64,000 nucleotides of DNA. It comes from Cercis canadensis (lineage: Eukaryota; Streptophyta; Magnoliopsida; Fabales; Fabaceae). Shown here one piece after another: positions 50,178-62,950 of the stretch. The notes beneath the pieces were generated by a model. That model ran no database searches. It was not told the DNA's origin and saw nothing but the letters and a program-made list of their open reading frames with translations. A program made the position numbers and the translations under genes. The first letter of the stretch is position 1. Each line of letters starts with the position of its first letter. The stretch lies in contig QAOA01000936.1 in the NCBI GenBank assembly GCA_003255065.1, forward strand, positions 102,964 through 166,963. The letters are read 5' to 3'.

Positions 50178-51235
50178 TTATTTTTAATTGAACGCTTAAG
50201 GAGTGGTATGTTTTTTCCCAAAATCTTAACTCATTTAGTCTCATAAGATATAAACATAAAATCTTTATAATCAAATATTTAGTATATAACCATTAAATAG
50301 TACATGTCAATTTTTTTCATCATTCATAAAAGTTTTTTCCTGAGAAAATCAATAATTAAATTTTATTTTTTTTGTTTTATTTTTCTTAACTACTGCAATC
50401 TTTGATAGAAGTTAATAAAACAAAAACAGATCGTAAAAAGGCCCAATGTTGGGCTGTGGTATTATGGAACCAAATCAAGTATGATGGGCCTTTAATTTTC
50501 GATTGCAACTCTCAACTCGAACCTAACTCACAAATTCACATTATTATTCAACTACAAGCCATTTAATTATAAATATCAAATGTTAATTCATATATTCACA
50601 CTTACATTTTTTTTTTAACACTTGACAGGATCTAAGTTCATTGAACCTAATAATCTAGTACTTGATATATGGACAACTCGACTTAAGTTGTTTGAGTAAA
50701 ACTATGAAGTCTACCTTGTACTCATTGTGTGAGAAGCATTCAAGCTGGTGTGATGTCCAAGTAGTGTCTTACTACGATGATGACTGATGAGAACATTGAG
50801 GCAAACTCAACTCCACACCGAAAGCACAATCCAGAGTAATAGTGAAATCAATTTAATTAATAGAATAAAATGTGAAAGAGAAGTTACAAAGATTACAAAT
50901 TACAACTAATTATTGATATACATCTGTCTGTTATTTACAAGGTCAACATAGGAAGCAACCCAACATAGTATCCACAATTTTGCCTCGTAGTCAAGCCTCA
51001 AGCTTCTCTACATCTCCAACCATTATATTAACACTGTTAATTGAGCCTCTGGCGCCAAAAGAAAGAATGTTTCCATACCTGAATGGAGATTGGAAAATGA
51101 AAAGCAAAACCAATATTAACTCAAGTACCTATTAACAGGCACTTCCACATACTTAGTTGATAGTAAAACAACTCAACTTATCTCAACAAACCTATCCTTT
51201 GACAACTTTTACACCGAGGAATGAAAACATTACCT

Positions 51236-54200
51236 CTAATCAAATTCATCGCCTTTGTCTTCGAAGTGATTCTCCATTTTCAGGCCTTCTTTGTGACTAT
51301 TTACATACTTGAGTTGAGCCTCCATGTTTAAGTGCTCTCTATTATTTACAATTTCAAGTCCAGTATTTGGTTTAAGGTTGTCATTGTTATTTACAAAACC
51401 CTTTCTTTCTGCTGGCATCAGGTGATCATCCCACTCAGTTCCTTCAATGCCATTGTTAAATTCAGTTACAGCACCACCAGTGTTTGTCATATAATCAGGA
51501 GAATCTGAAGTACTCTTCAGTGAAAGCCTGCCATTTTCAGACATCCCAGAACTCTTATGCAACAGTTGCTCATTTATCTTGCTATCTAGAGGAGGAACCC
51601 TGTATGAGAAGTAAATAAATATTTCATCAACAGAAACAAGCTATCACTTCACCATGCAGAAAAGGGGGGAAACACAAGAATAAACAGCATGGCAAAAGCC
51701 AAAGAATTTCTAATGCACATCAAGCAAAAATCAGAAACCCCCCACAGTATTATCACTGTCCAGTGTCCAGCACTCTAAAGTTTACTTTACAAACCCCACC
51801 ATCTAATCCTTTTCACCTAGACTATATTTAAACTAATTTGTGGACCATCACACCTTGTTTGCTGGAATTTTGGAGTCTGAAGATAGTCAAAAATTGGAAC
51901 CAAGTCTTTTGATCTAGCTTCAATCATTCGAGTTGGAATTGTTTCAATCTCAATTTCCCCTCCTGAAGCAGTTTTTTCCTCCGTTTCCTCCGTTACAGTA
52001 CCCTCTTTCACCATTGACTGGAAGTATATCTGGTTGGCAACAGAATTGAGTATTTAAATTTCAAAGCAAGAACACGTATAGGAAGCATTTAAAAAACAGA
52101 GTTGTAATTTAAAGATAAATACCTCAGATTTTGCCCACAGTGGAGTCCGAGCTTGATGCATTTGCAGTTCAGCTTCTGAAATATACAAATAATGCTCTTC
52201 CTCAGGACAGGAATTTGCTTTCAGAACAGCATTCTTGAATTTTGGGCTGACAATATTCTCCTCCTTCACTTCTTCAGGGTATACTTTATTGCTGTCTGAA
52301 ATTCCATTCTCACCATATATGTCAACATTATCTTCTCGCTCCCTTCGATTATGTTTCTGACATATATTCCATTTCTGGATAGCCTCAACTACTAATCTTG
52401 CATCAGCCTCTAGAATTGAATCATATGCAGGGATTAATCCAGTAACAATTGCCGGATCTTGACCAGTTGATGCCCGCAGAGCATATTGTATCATAGAACC
52501 AGTGGGTGAAAAAACCAACAGGTGATACTTTGTCTTGGAATAGTTCCCATCAACATATAAGTTGCTGCCTTTGCAGTTATGGAATGATGAAGCAATAGCC
52601 CCAGCGAGGGAATTCATCCTACCAGTTGCAGCCGCTGCAGCACCACTTACAGTGCCTCTCCAGCCATTATTTCCATTTCTAATTCTGCTTACGACAGAAA
52701 GTATAATTGGAGGGCCAGCTGCACACAAGCTCTGCTGATTAGGCATTTGTACACCTGAACTAGGAGGCCAGCGAACTGCTTGATTAGCCTTAACACCCAA
52801 GCCACTACTTTTTGCTGTAAAACTAGCATCAGAGGACAGAATATTTACAGATCCTCCCTGAGGATTTATGGCAAACAGATGGCTGGTGCCCCTTGAGGAA
52901 CTAATCATAATCCAGTTGCTGTCATCACTGAAACTGATATCCTGTATGACCTGAAAATTGAATCAGAGATTAGAAAAATTCCAGTTGCTTGTAAAGACAT
53001 ATGAAAGATATGACCTATGTATCAACCAAAAGGAGGAGGGCAAGCGATGCACTCACTGCATTTGTAAGTCCACGTTGCAGCCTGTAAAGATGAGCATAGG
53101 AAGGACCAGCATCAGCTTTTGACAAACCCTCAGTTTGTCCAGGCATTATCTTGAAAACATTTATATTATGCCCCTGAACCGAAGCAGTCACTAAAATGGT
53201 ACCGCTAGGATCAAAGCACAAGGCTGAAATAGGACTTTTGTGGGCATGGAATTGAGCAACAACATCTTTACTGACAAAATCTCTGACAATGACCTGCAGA
53301 CAGAAGTAACAAGTTATCTGAGATATCATTGGAGAATAAGAACACAATACCAGTTACCTTAATGCAGAAATGGATTAACAACAATCTGCAAGCATGCTTA
53401 GTAAAATGATACTCACACCATGTGATGAAACAAAATGACGGGAGTAACCATTGAAACAAACTAGCTTTCCCATAACTCTCAGTTTCAACAGATGTCATGT
53501 GCAATTTCTAGGTTGAGTGGATTAAAGATTAACTTGAAAGAATTGAGTAATGTGTTTCTAAGTTGCAAAGGTCCCTTTCAATTTCCTCAATTTTCCAAAG
53601 AGACTCATGGCATATAAGCAATTGCAAATTTGCAACACACAAGTGTTAGAAAAGATTCATCGAGATTTCCACCAAGGATAAAGGCTGATAAAATTCAGAA
53701 GCAACATAATATAAATCACTACCTGAAACCAGCCAAGCAGAATCCAAGACAGAGGAAACATTATCATATCTACTTTAGCCTAAGAGATGATCAGGCACAA
53801 TAAATGCACTTCCCATTACAAATGCATGCAATATTACAAAGAACAATATTCACCATTCCAATGTTATCCACATCTGTTGAATGGCCATTAATGGTTCCAT
53901 TGCCCTTCCAGCCAGAATTTACAGATTGCAATGAACTATTGCTATCAGGCCGAAGTTCAGAGCAGTATCTGGAAAGCTTCTTATACCCCATATCTCCAAG
54001 GGTCACAATCCCGGCAGCAAGTTGCTTGCTGGATTCTTTGGCATAGTGTGCAACCAAGCTCCCATTTGAAGAAAAACCAGGAAAGCTTGCAGAAGGTGTC
54101 AAATGTTGCGGAGTGACACGCCCAGAATTGGATACTACAACTGGGCTTCCACTATAAGCCAGCCATCTCGGACCCACTGCAAGTGGTCCATAGCCTATAC

Positions 54201-57200
54201 CTCCAGAACCAGGGCAACCCGTGACTACAGGATTGGTAAGTAAAGTATATTCCCTTTCTAATGTTGTGGCATCAAAACAGTGTATCTGCAAAGTAAAAAC
54301 TTCAAAATAAACATTCTGACAGAACAGATATTAAAGGTGCTTGAGATACACATTAGAAATTATACCTGAGTGGATTGAGAAACAGCAACTACTCGAGAAC
54401 TGCACCTTACAGAATAAACAACGGATCTAAACTTTAGTACATGAACATATGATTGAGATTTCAAAGAATAAAACTGAACAGTAGTTGGCAGATAATTGCC
54501 ATTCACTTGATCATGGCAGTTTGAAGTGCTGCCATTGCAAGGGGCAGCCAACCCATCCTGAATGTTACTGCCTCCAGCAAAGAAACCATCAGTACAAACT
54601 ACCAACAGCGGGCGGCTGTCAGCAAACTTGTGTCCTGCCCTCTTTGATGCAATTGGTTTTGGTAGCACTTGCATGAAAGAAACAGGACCATCATGTCGTG
54701 AAACTAGGTCCCGGACATTATTTGAGTCTTCAACATCCCAAACCTGGAAGCCAGACCGATAGCCTAGAAGAAGAACTTTCCGAATGACTTCTCCTTCACC
54801 CTCTAACTTGTCAAACCCAGCCCAGATCACCTTTAAAAGTTTAACAGTGATAGAAGTGAGACATTTCTCTCCCAACACTTAATTTAGAAAAGCAAATATA
54901 GAATCAAATATTACTCAAGTAAAAAGAATAAAGGAAACAACACAAAATCTGAACACACCAAACCAGAAATATAATATATCTTGAAGCATGAAAAGGTAGA
55001 GAATTTTTTGTAAGATACAATAGCTGCTTTAATATCATCCATTACTGCAATGAAAAGCGAGATGTGACAATAATGAGAACACTTAAGCAGCAGCATCAGT
55101 GAACCAGTGCAAAATAAAAATATGAAAGTAACATGCATACATTGTCAATTCCAAATGGTAAAAACATTTAATACAATAACACGCTTCTATCCTTCTGAGT
55201 GCAGGTTTTCACTCACATCGATATCAGACAGAAAGTACAGGGTCTAATACATCTGAACTAAGGGAAGAGGAGAGCCCCATTAAATGTTTTCTTGAGCACA
55301 GAATTCTACATATTAATTTTCTTTCCATGTGAAGAACCAATACAAGCTAGGCACAGAGAGATCTTCCAATACTGATCTTGTAAAAACAATTTATCCACAA
55401 ACATAAAAAGTGAGGAATATTAAAATCTTCCAATATAAAATGCTTTGCAAAAGTCCAGGTTTTCTAAAAGAAATCTACAATAAGAATTTGATGAATATAT
55501 AAGCAATAAATGATTTTCTAGACACCTGCTTGATGGTTCTGTTTGTTCAAATCTATTCCCTTTCCAGCAAATACCTAACCCTTGATTGGCAAATTCATCA
55601 AACAATCTGATTAATTCCTAATAGAAGCATAATGTTGATCATCTAGCCTTGTTTAAAAAATTCACAAAGATATTAGAATGTGACCTCATTCTATTGCACG
55701 TATAGCTTGTAAAAGAAAATACCAAAACCACCTCAAATTCAAATTCACTGAAGCATTCTCATATAAGGGAAGATATCCCTTTATCACATATGGAGGTCCA
55801 TTGAACAGAAAGGGAAAAGTACTCCAAACTTTCAAAATAAATGAGAGAAAAGATATTCTGGTCTGTATCAACCTAGTCATCAATTCATCACATGTTTCAC
55901 TACTCTAAGACAATAAATTTGATATTCTGTCATAGAGTCTAAAGGAAAACCCAATTTTGGGAAGGACAGAATAAATGATAAAGAAGATGTGGAGGGAACA
56001 GCTTCACTGAGTCAAGGAAGGGGAGTTAGCTTCCCATCATCACTGCTCAAGCGACATTCAACTTCTAACCTCAAATCATCCACTAAATATTACTAGGTAT
56101 ATGCATAAAAATCAAACATGCAAAGCTCTGTACCCCTCATTGCACATTTAAAATCTTCAATAAATGCATATCGCACATGCTTTTAACAATAATGAATATG
56201 AAACCTGAGCAATATTTACTGCTAGAAAATATGAAAATTATCCCTTTTTAGGAGAGAATTTCTAGGCTTCTTGCCAGGGTAACATATGTATGATTGATAT
56301 GACCTACCAGAAAAATGATTGAGCTCAATTCAGAAAAATGAAGTAAATGACAATTTTTGGGATATTCAGAAATAACACTTAAATGTATTCAGATTTCAAA
56401 CTTCTTACCACCCTATATTATACTGACCACGCCCAAGTTTAATGAAATTAGGTGGAAAGAACCATAGCACATAACCTGACTATGCGTAGTCTAAACTTCA
56501 ATGAAGAGAAAATAATACATATTTGACAATGCATATGCAACACCAATGGCCAACCAGCAACCTAAATCTATCCATGGCTATCCAACCAGCAAAAAGAAAC
56601 CTAGCTAAAAGCCTAACAGACAAAAAGGCAATTAAATCTTCTTGACCAACATATAACCTATAAGATAAAACCACGCAGCAAGCCCTTCCACATATACAAC
56701 AAAATCCTCATTTCTTAATACATGTGTACTGAAACCCGAATGCGTCCAACTATCAGGTCAAAATCAAATAAATCAAATAACGCAAACGGTTGAAACCTCC
56801 CGTAACGTCCAACCATCAAAGACAAGCGCAGCAAAGAGATTAGCAGGTCATGAATTAAAAGCCCCCAAATTGTCCGATTCGTAAGTTGTCGAGATATGTG
56901 CATATCGAAAATTGGGAAAATGCATTACACTACCTCCTTAAATACAGCATACATATAAAGATTAACTTTTCCCCAACATTCTGTCCAAAAATGGATGATT
57001 GCAGACCGAATGACTCATGCTTAAGAACTTCGTAAACTGGCAATTGCAGCTTTGCTAACTAGTGCACTCTCCTGGCCTACTTGGGTTACATTCTTATCCC
57101 ACAAAGAAATTGCACATACCATATTAGCACTATCACTACAATATGCACTATACTTCTATATGATAAGGCTTGCATGCAACAAGTTCAAGCTTAGAAATTA

Positions 57201-57768
57201 ATACTAAAACAACTGAAAGCTAATAACTGTCAACATATGTTAGAAGCTTAGGAAATAAAAAATCAATACTGAGTACACCTATGAACTAAGAGCAAATTGA
57301 ACGAATTATACTTCAACAAACCATTCTATTAAATCAGAGGAAATCTAAACTGTTCGGTGGGACATGTAATCAGATTTTATCAGCCATATAAACAGACAGT
57401 TTATGCCACGTACCATAAATGAACAATCTATAAATATAAACCACTTCAATTCTCATCTTTCTAAGGAAATTTTAGGTTAAACAAGCTACTGATTCCAAAA
57501 TCAGTAGAATTGCATTAACCAACCACTATTTAGAACTAACAACACCTAAAAATCAAAACACAACTCATACCTGATCATGGTCGGCGCCATCATCCCTATC
57601 TACAATCGAGGACGCAACTGATGCTGCAGAGCGAGCAACGGTGGAAGCACCAGAAGAAACGATCCTCAGGTAGCTCGAGATGGCACGAAATGAGCTGGGA
57701 ATAAACCCGTTAGTTCTCCCCGAGCGAGGAACGCCTCCCTGCTGCTGTTTCTGGCCATCATTCCTCAT
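51236..57768 (-). CDS. ATG18F: ATG18F-type autophagy protein (WD40/PROPPIN with BCAS3 domain)
   Basis: Phosphoinositide-binding beta-propeller protein of the plant ATG18f/g/h group, involved in autophagosome formation. Seven exons (57571-57768, 54366-54830, 53854-54285, 53057-53293, 52123-52950, 51854-52029, 51236-51599) give 899 residues in one open frame. Features in order: a Ser-rich start (MRNDGQKQQQGG, then FRAISSYLRIVSSGAS); propeller blades with LLGYRSGFQVWDVED, TTVQFYSLKSQSYVHVLKFRS and GPLAVGPRWLAYSG; HKSPISALCFDPSGTILVTAS; the lipid-binding position LQRG (437-440) where ATG18a-type proteins have FRRG; a BCAS3 segment in exon 5 with LSVVSRIRNGNNGW; an acidic, disordered tail. Intron 1 is 2.7 kb. 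ATG18F over g/h is chosen from gene order. An in-frame ATG at 57846 could add 26 residues. Confidence 0.9.
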
Positions 57769-58075
57769 CCCCAGAATCAAAGAGACGAAAATAGCAGCTA
57801 CCCAGAGTAGAACGATCACCGATTCTTCAAATTCACTCTTAATCATAACCCCAGGCTGTTTCTATTTTTAAGCCACCACCTCACCCACCATGAAGAAAGA
57901 AACAGCCCCCAACTCACAATCTCAGGTCACAAGTGTCTCCATCTCCTTCAACTCGGCGAAAACAACCAAAATTCAATAACACCCAAAAACCACAACCAAC
58001 TTCTAAACCAGAAAACAAAATAAAGCTTTGATTTTCCGTCGTCTTGCACCTCTCCAAGTCTTTTTTTTTTTTTTT

Positions 58076-58107
58076 TTCTGCTAAAGCNTTTTTTATTCTG
58101 CTAAAGC
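58076..58107. other. N seam with duplicated flank
   Basis: TTCTGCTAAAGC occurs at 58076-58087 directly before the N at 58088 and again at 58096-58107. This is another unmerged join, inside the probable ATG18F-like leader. Confidence 0.8.
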
Positions 58108-58790
58108 CAAAAACCAACAACAAAGCTGAAACTGGTTTTGGGCAAACAGAGGATTGAAATTTCTTTTTCTTATCTTATACCCACGAATCCAAATTCAAAC
58201 TAGAATCAAATGAGACGTTAAGTCTATCTTAACAATAATCTTCCTACTAATTACAAATTAAAAAATTCAACAAATTCCAAAAAAAGAATGAAACTTCTGT
58301 TTTTGAATTTAGAAAAAAAAAATTATTATATCAACTTAAAAAGATTAAGAAATTAATCATGACGGAGAATTAGAGAAAGGGCGTTAAGGGTTTTGGAACG
58401 GAAAACCGCCGAGAAATCGCCGGGAAACCGGGACTGATCGTGAGGAGAGAGGAAAGGCTAGAGAGAGATAGAACGTGGGAAGAGAGAGAGACAGGATAAC
58501 GAAGAAGTAATTTTTTTTTTTTGGAAAATAAAAAGACTCTACGTTTACGTCTCTCTCAGTTTTCCTCTCCCTAAATTCTTGTAATTATTTTCAAAGCTTT
58601 TTGGGGGTTTGGTTTTCTTTGCTTTGAGTTTGGGTATGGTGTTTGTGTTTGGAATTCACGTTGTTGAACAAAAACTAATCTCATCAAAACTTCTCTCTAC
58701 TACACGTCTTGTCCGTCTCAATTCTCATACGCTGTCAAACTGTTTTTTTTTTTTTTCTTTGCCTCTTCTTCTTCTTCTCCTTTTCACTTT

Positions 58791-58792
<2 letters not shown>

Positions 58793-58821
<29 letters not shown>
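58793..58821. repeat. (CT)n microsatellite
   Basis: About fourteen CT units followed by a short C run. It lies upstream of the ATG18F-like gene and creates a low-complexity reading frame (Leu-Ser repeats) that is not a gene. Confidence 0.9.
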
Positions 58822-58823
<2 letters not shown>

Positions 58824-58916
58824 CCCTTCCTCCTCCTAATAAGCATCATTTAATTCATAAATGATTAATTCATTTTGCCTCATGCTTTGCATCCATATGG
58901 GTATACTTTATCCATT

Positions 58917-59330
58917 TAATCTCATGGTTGAAATTTATTATAGAGAAGTAAATGAAAACAGAAAAAATATTATTTTTAATTTTATATTTGTATAATTTAA
59001 CCTGAAAAAATCTTTTTTTTTCTATTTACAAAATATTATACAACAAAAATAGTATATTTTTTCTTAAAATTTCATTTCAATTGTTCTCAATGAAATTTGA
59101 ACACAAAACTTTTGTAATAAAGTATCAAATTTTCAACCACTGAAGTATCTTCTTAGAAATTAACCCAAAAAATCAATCTTACACTTGCGTAAATGAATCA
59201 CATGATTAATATTTATTAGATGAGAGTAAATGAAAAAAAAAAAAATCTTAGTCTTACACTTGTATAATCTAGCCAAAAATTAAAAATCTTGCATTTTTTT
59301 CTAATATTATAATATCACGTTCCAATATGT
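58917..59330. repeat. Two diverged tandem copies of a ~140-base AT-rich unit
   Basis: Blocks at about 58917-59060 and 59196-59330 share ordered words (TTTATTA, GTAAATGAAAA, CTTGTATAAT/TTTGTATAAT, TCTAATATTATA/CAAAATATTATA). Similarity is moderate, so the duplication is old. Copy B of the dispersed repeat seen near 7041 lies between them (59081-59164). Confidence 0.4.
59081..59164. repeat. Diverged dispersed repeat, copy B
   Basis: Partner of 7041-7125; see that entry for the shared words. The two are in the same orientation, 52 kb apart. Confidence 0.45.
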
Positions 59331-59956
59331 TTCCTTAAAAAAAAAAAAAAGTCAGATCTAATGGTAAAATTAGGGCCGGTTTAGTTATAAATTGAAAGAA
59401 AAATGTGAGTTGGAGCACGGGTCAAATAAATGAGGCTGAGTATATATGACTTTGCATTGTTAATTTACAAAGCAATAAATGTTTAAGTTTACGATCATAT
59501 TTTATCTTTCCAACTACCAATCTACCATAGTCCCTTTTTCTTCCTTCAACGGTCGCAAATGGTGACAAAGGAAAGATACCCAAAAGCATAGGAGAATTTC
59601 CCCCTTTGGCATATGAATTATTGGCCATTTTGGTGCAAATTTTAACTAATTACACCACAATTGAGCAAAATAAGTACAAGTTAATTACCATGGAAAAAGC
59701 TTTTTCCTTAAAAAGGCAAGACACCTGGACATGCATGCCTGATCCCTCCCTTTGATTTTGCTCTTTAGAATAAAATATGACAGCAAACACATATAATTGG
59801 CATTAATTGAGAAAAAAAAATATGGTTTTTAAGCAAGAAAAAATTAAAGAATATAGTAATTAACAAATTTATTTTTTGGATTGTAGTAAGGTAATTAGTA
59901 GTTTATTAATGCATGCACATATTGTGTATATTCGTTATCAATTTTTATTTTATGTA

Positions 59957-60080
59957 GAATTCAATAAATCTAAACCAAATGCACACATTAATATATAATT
60001 ATTAATTTCATTCTTATTAGGGTGCAATAAATCTATCCAATATGCATATATTAATAAATTATCATTAATGTTCATTCTTC
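59957..60080. repeat. Imperfect ~60-base tandem duplication
   Basis: Two adjacent units share CAATAAATCTA, AATGCACACATTAATA/ATGCATATATTAATA and a final TTCATTCTT. AT-rich, non-coding. Confidence 0.6.
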
Positions 60081-62210
60081 TTCTCTTTTTTTTTTTTTTA
60101 AATAAAGGCTAAAATAACAACTCCTCTTTAATAATATTTTTTCCTTCCATGTTAATAATCAGAGGTTAATCATTCACTTTTTTTTATTAAAAAAAAAAAA
60201 GAGGTTAGTTAGTTCTTTATAGGTATGCTTTGCTATTTAGTCATCACACAACTGCCATATCCCCCCTCACCATGAGAGTTGGGGTACGTGGGGGACCAAA
60301 AGCTTTAGGCCACCAAATTAGGGGGATGCCCCATCACCCATAAATGATTGGATATTCTATAAGAGTATCAAATAGTTTTGAACCATTTCACAACTCAAGT
60401 TTGTGATGCAAAAAAAACTAAAAATATATATCTCAAATTCTCATTAAAAGTAGTTTTCACTTTCATTGCATGTGTGACTATACTTTCATCTATAACCAAA
60501 TATAGAGAAACAAACATAAAAATGCACCCACCATTCTCTGGGTCCTTTCTTTCTCATGGCACATTGAAATTTACCAAAGAACCCCCACAAACATCATTTC
60601 TCATAGAAGTTTTTTTGGGCAAAATGTAATTGCATGTCGTAGCTCTACTTGTTGTGTACGTGACTACTGCAGCAAAATACAAGTTAGAGACACAAGAATA
60701 GTAAGATTACTATGAGGGTCAAAGGAGTATCTACTTCTTGTACGCAAAGCATTCGGAATGGTTTGTTTCACAAGCCCCCCTAATGCCATACCTAAAGAAA
60801 CAAGAAACCCCAAAGGCAAACCTCACTTTTTCCTTCAACTCAATGGAACTATACTTGGCCAATATAACTTATATTGAGTCAATAAAAGGAATAAAAGAGG
60901 ATACAAGTGTCCAGAAATATCAACCTTGTGAGAAACAAAGTACTGCATAAAGTAAAAAAGTATCATTAATTATGTAACGTGACATAGTTTTTTTTTTTTT
61001 TTTTAACTCAAAAACATGATCTAATTTTAACATTTAGATAGAATTAGACTTACTAAACTTAAGGTGAGCTATACACTATAATTTTGTGTGAATAACACTT
61101 TGAAACCCTCATTTTGTCAATGAGATATTTCAAATACAATACATTTTTTTTACGAGAAAAGCCTTGTAACCAATAAATCTACAATCCAGTTGGCAACGTG
61201 ATATAGTTTTGATGTATAAACCTATAGTAACACTATCATCTTCTTCTTTTTTCCTTTAAAATCAAATGTACACGTTATAAATAAGCATTACTCTAAATTA
61301 AATGTTCATTAAGGATTAAAAGATACAAAGAGCATATTCTTATATTAAAAAAAACATATATATAACGAGCGTATAATTATAGATAAAATAATGACATGGT
61401 TATATTTTTCGTGCAGATATGTAAAAAAAATATGGACATAAAATGATATAATGAGTATGATAAACAGGAAGAAGTAATGGTGGATTGGAGTGCAAGATAG
61501 GAAAAAGATATAAGGAAATTTTCCCCTTTGTTTGCTCCTTGCACTAAAGGAGGTTTATCGGTGACGCGAACGTGTTGACATTTTAGAGTTCAGACACAAT
61601 GTTCACATCCAGAATCATTATGTAATTTAAACTTCCAAAATAAATTGTTTTATTACTGTAAATGCGAGTCTTTATTAAGGGAAGACCGTTGAAAGAAAGA
61701 GAGGTCAGAAACTGAGGTGGATACTTGTTGTATACGAGTCGGTGCCGTTATACTATGGTTGGCATCTTCCAGAAAGGGTTTGTGGTAGTTATCCATTTCA
61801 ACGTATATGTGTGTTTTTTTTTTAAAAAATTATAAATAAGTAAGTGGCCAAGTCTACAATACCCATGGCTCCAAATGGGTATTGGTGCAAAGGGCAGTAA
61901 ATTACCATTGGATCATCCACCTGGCCTAATCAATGGCTGTGATGGTTTGACCAGCTACTTTGATATCAGGTCTTTGTAATAATGACATAGTAGCCTCAGA
62001 ATTTTGTTGAATTATAGATTGGCCCCATTTGTTTGGGTCATTTGTTTGGGCTGGATGAACAGTAAGTGGCCCTTATTAAAAAAAAAAACTTTGGACTAAA
62101 ATTAAAAGATGGACTGGGCCATATTTAGGCTGGTTTTTTTTTACAAATTCAATTAGTCCAAAATCAATTAAGGGCAGGACAAACTGATCTCTCCTAGAAA
62201 AGGGAAAAGC

Positions 62211-62395
62211 CCATTCCCCAACCTCCATTTCTCATTACCATGTAAAGAAGGTGGCTGCTAGATTCATAACTCCAAAAGTATGGCGCACAAATGTTAGCAG
62301 ACCAAGCCTTATGAGTAAATTTCCTTGAAATAATTAAATATTGATCACTGGTCCATTCCCCAACCTCCATTTCTCATTACCATGTACAGAAGGTG
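62211..62395. repeat. Duplicated 43-base word
   Basis: CCATTCCCCAACCTCCATTT and its continuation to AGAAGGTG occur at 62211-62253 and 62353-62395 with a single difference (GTAAAG versus GTACAG). The 99 bases between them are unrelated. Confidence 0.9.
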
Positions 62396-62950
62396 TTCTG
62401 TTATTGAGAAAGCATAAGATAACTGAACTGCGATATTGCCGAACTGTATTAATCTTGGTGGCTAAAACCGGCCTCTTCCTCTAATATTTTTCCATAGGCA
62501 AGGTGATTATTCTTTCCCCATTTCTGTCTTTTTGTATTTTTGGCTTCATTATTCTGGCTTAAAATAAAATAAGGAGGAAGGTTTTTCCTTTAAATTGTGA
62601 AAGCAAAAGATGAGATGAAACTATTTTTTGGGTATGGGCCCATTGTTCACAAAAACTGCAAGGCTATTTTTTTAAGATAGCAGTTGCATGGTATGACAGT
62701 ATAGAGATGCTAAGAATTTCAGATCTTATGCTCTTTGTTGAACACAATTACATACTTCTGTATGACTTGAAGCCTCCCACTGAAATCCATGCATTTTCTA
62801 CGTATTCTTTCATTGTAGGTACATAGTTTCTTTGAAACTACCGTGTTTCAACCATGTATGACCTGCAAAGTCTCGCCCACTGCAGCAAATTAACCTAATT
62901 ATATTAGTTACCTGGTATCATTCAATTAGAGCATCAAAGAATAAAACTAC

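Larger units (their letters stand above)
46709..51235. other. Intergenic region between GAUT12 and ATG18F-like genes
   Basis: The left part holds the GAUT12 leader and promoter; the right edge is the ATG18F-like 3' untranslated region. In between are AT-rich DNA, a fold-back element (about 49657-50177) and a (AT)n tract near 49190-49208. Reading frames at 46811-47142, 47502-47690 and 47885-48070 show no recognised domain. Confidence 0.6.
57847..62950. other. AT-rich intergenic region right of the ATG18F-like gene
   Basis: The first 1 kb holds the ATG18F-like leader/promoter with an N seam (58088) and a CT microsatellite. Beyond it lie diverged tandem repeats (58917-59330, 59957-60080), copy B of a dispersed repeat, and a 43-base duplicated word (62211, 62353). 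Reading frames at 60378-60629 and 60738-60950 have no recognised motif. No gene supported. Confidence 0.6.

Noticed and set aside
58609-58839. 76-codon frame ending in Leu-Ser repeats
   Set aside because: Created by poly-T and (CT)n tracts; no domain.
60378-60950. Two plus-strand frames of 70-83 codons
   Set aside because: No conserved motif, no promoter or splice context, and surrounding DNA is repeat-rich.
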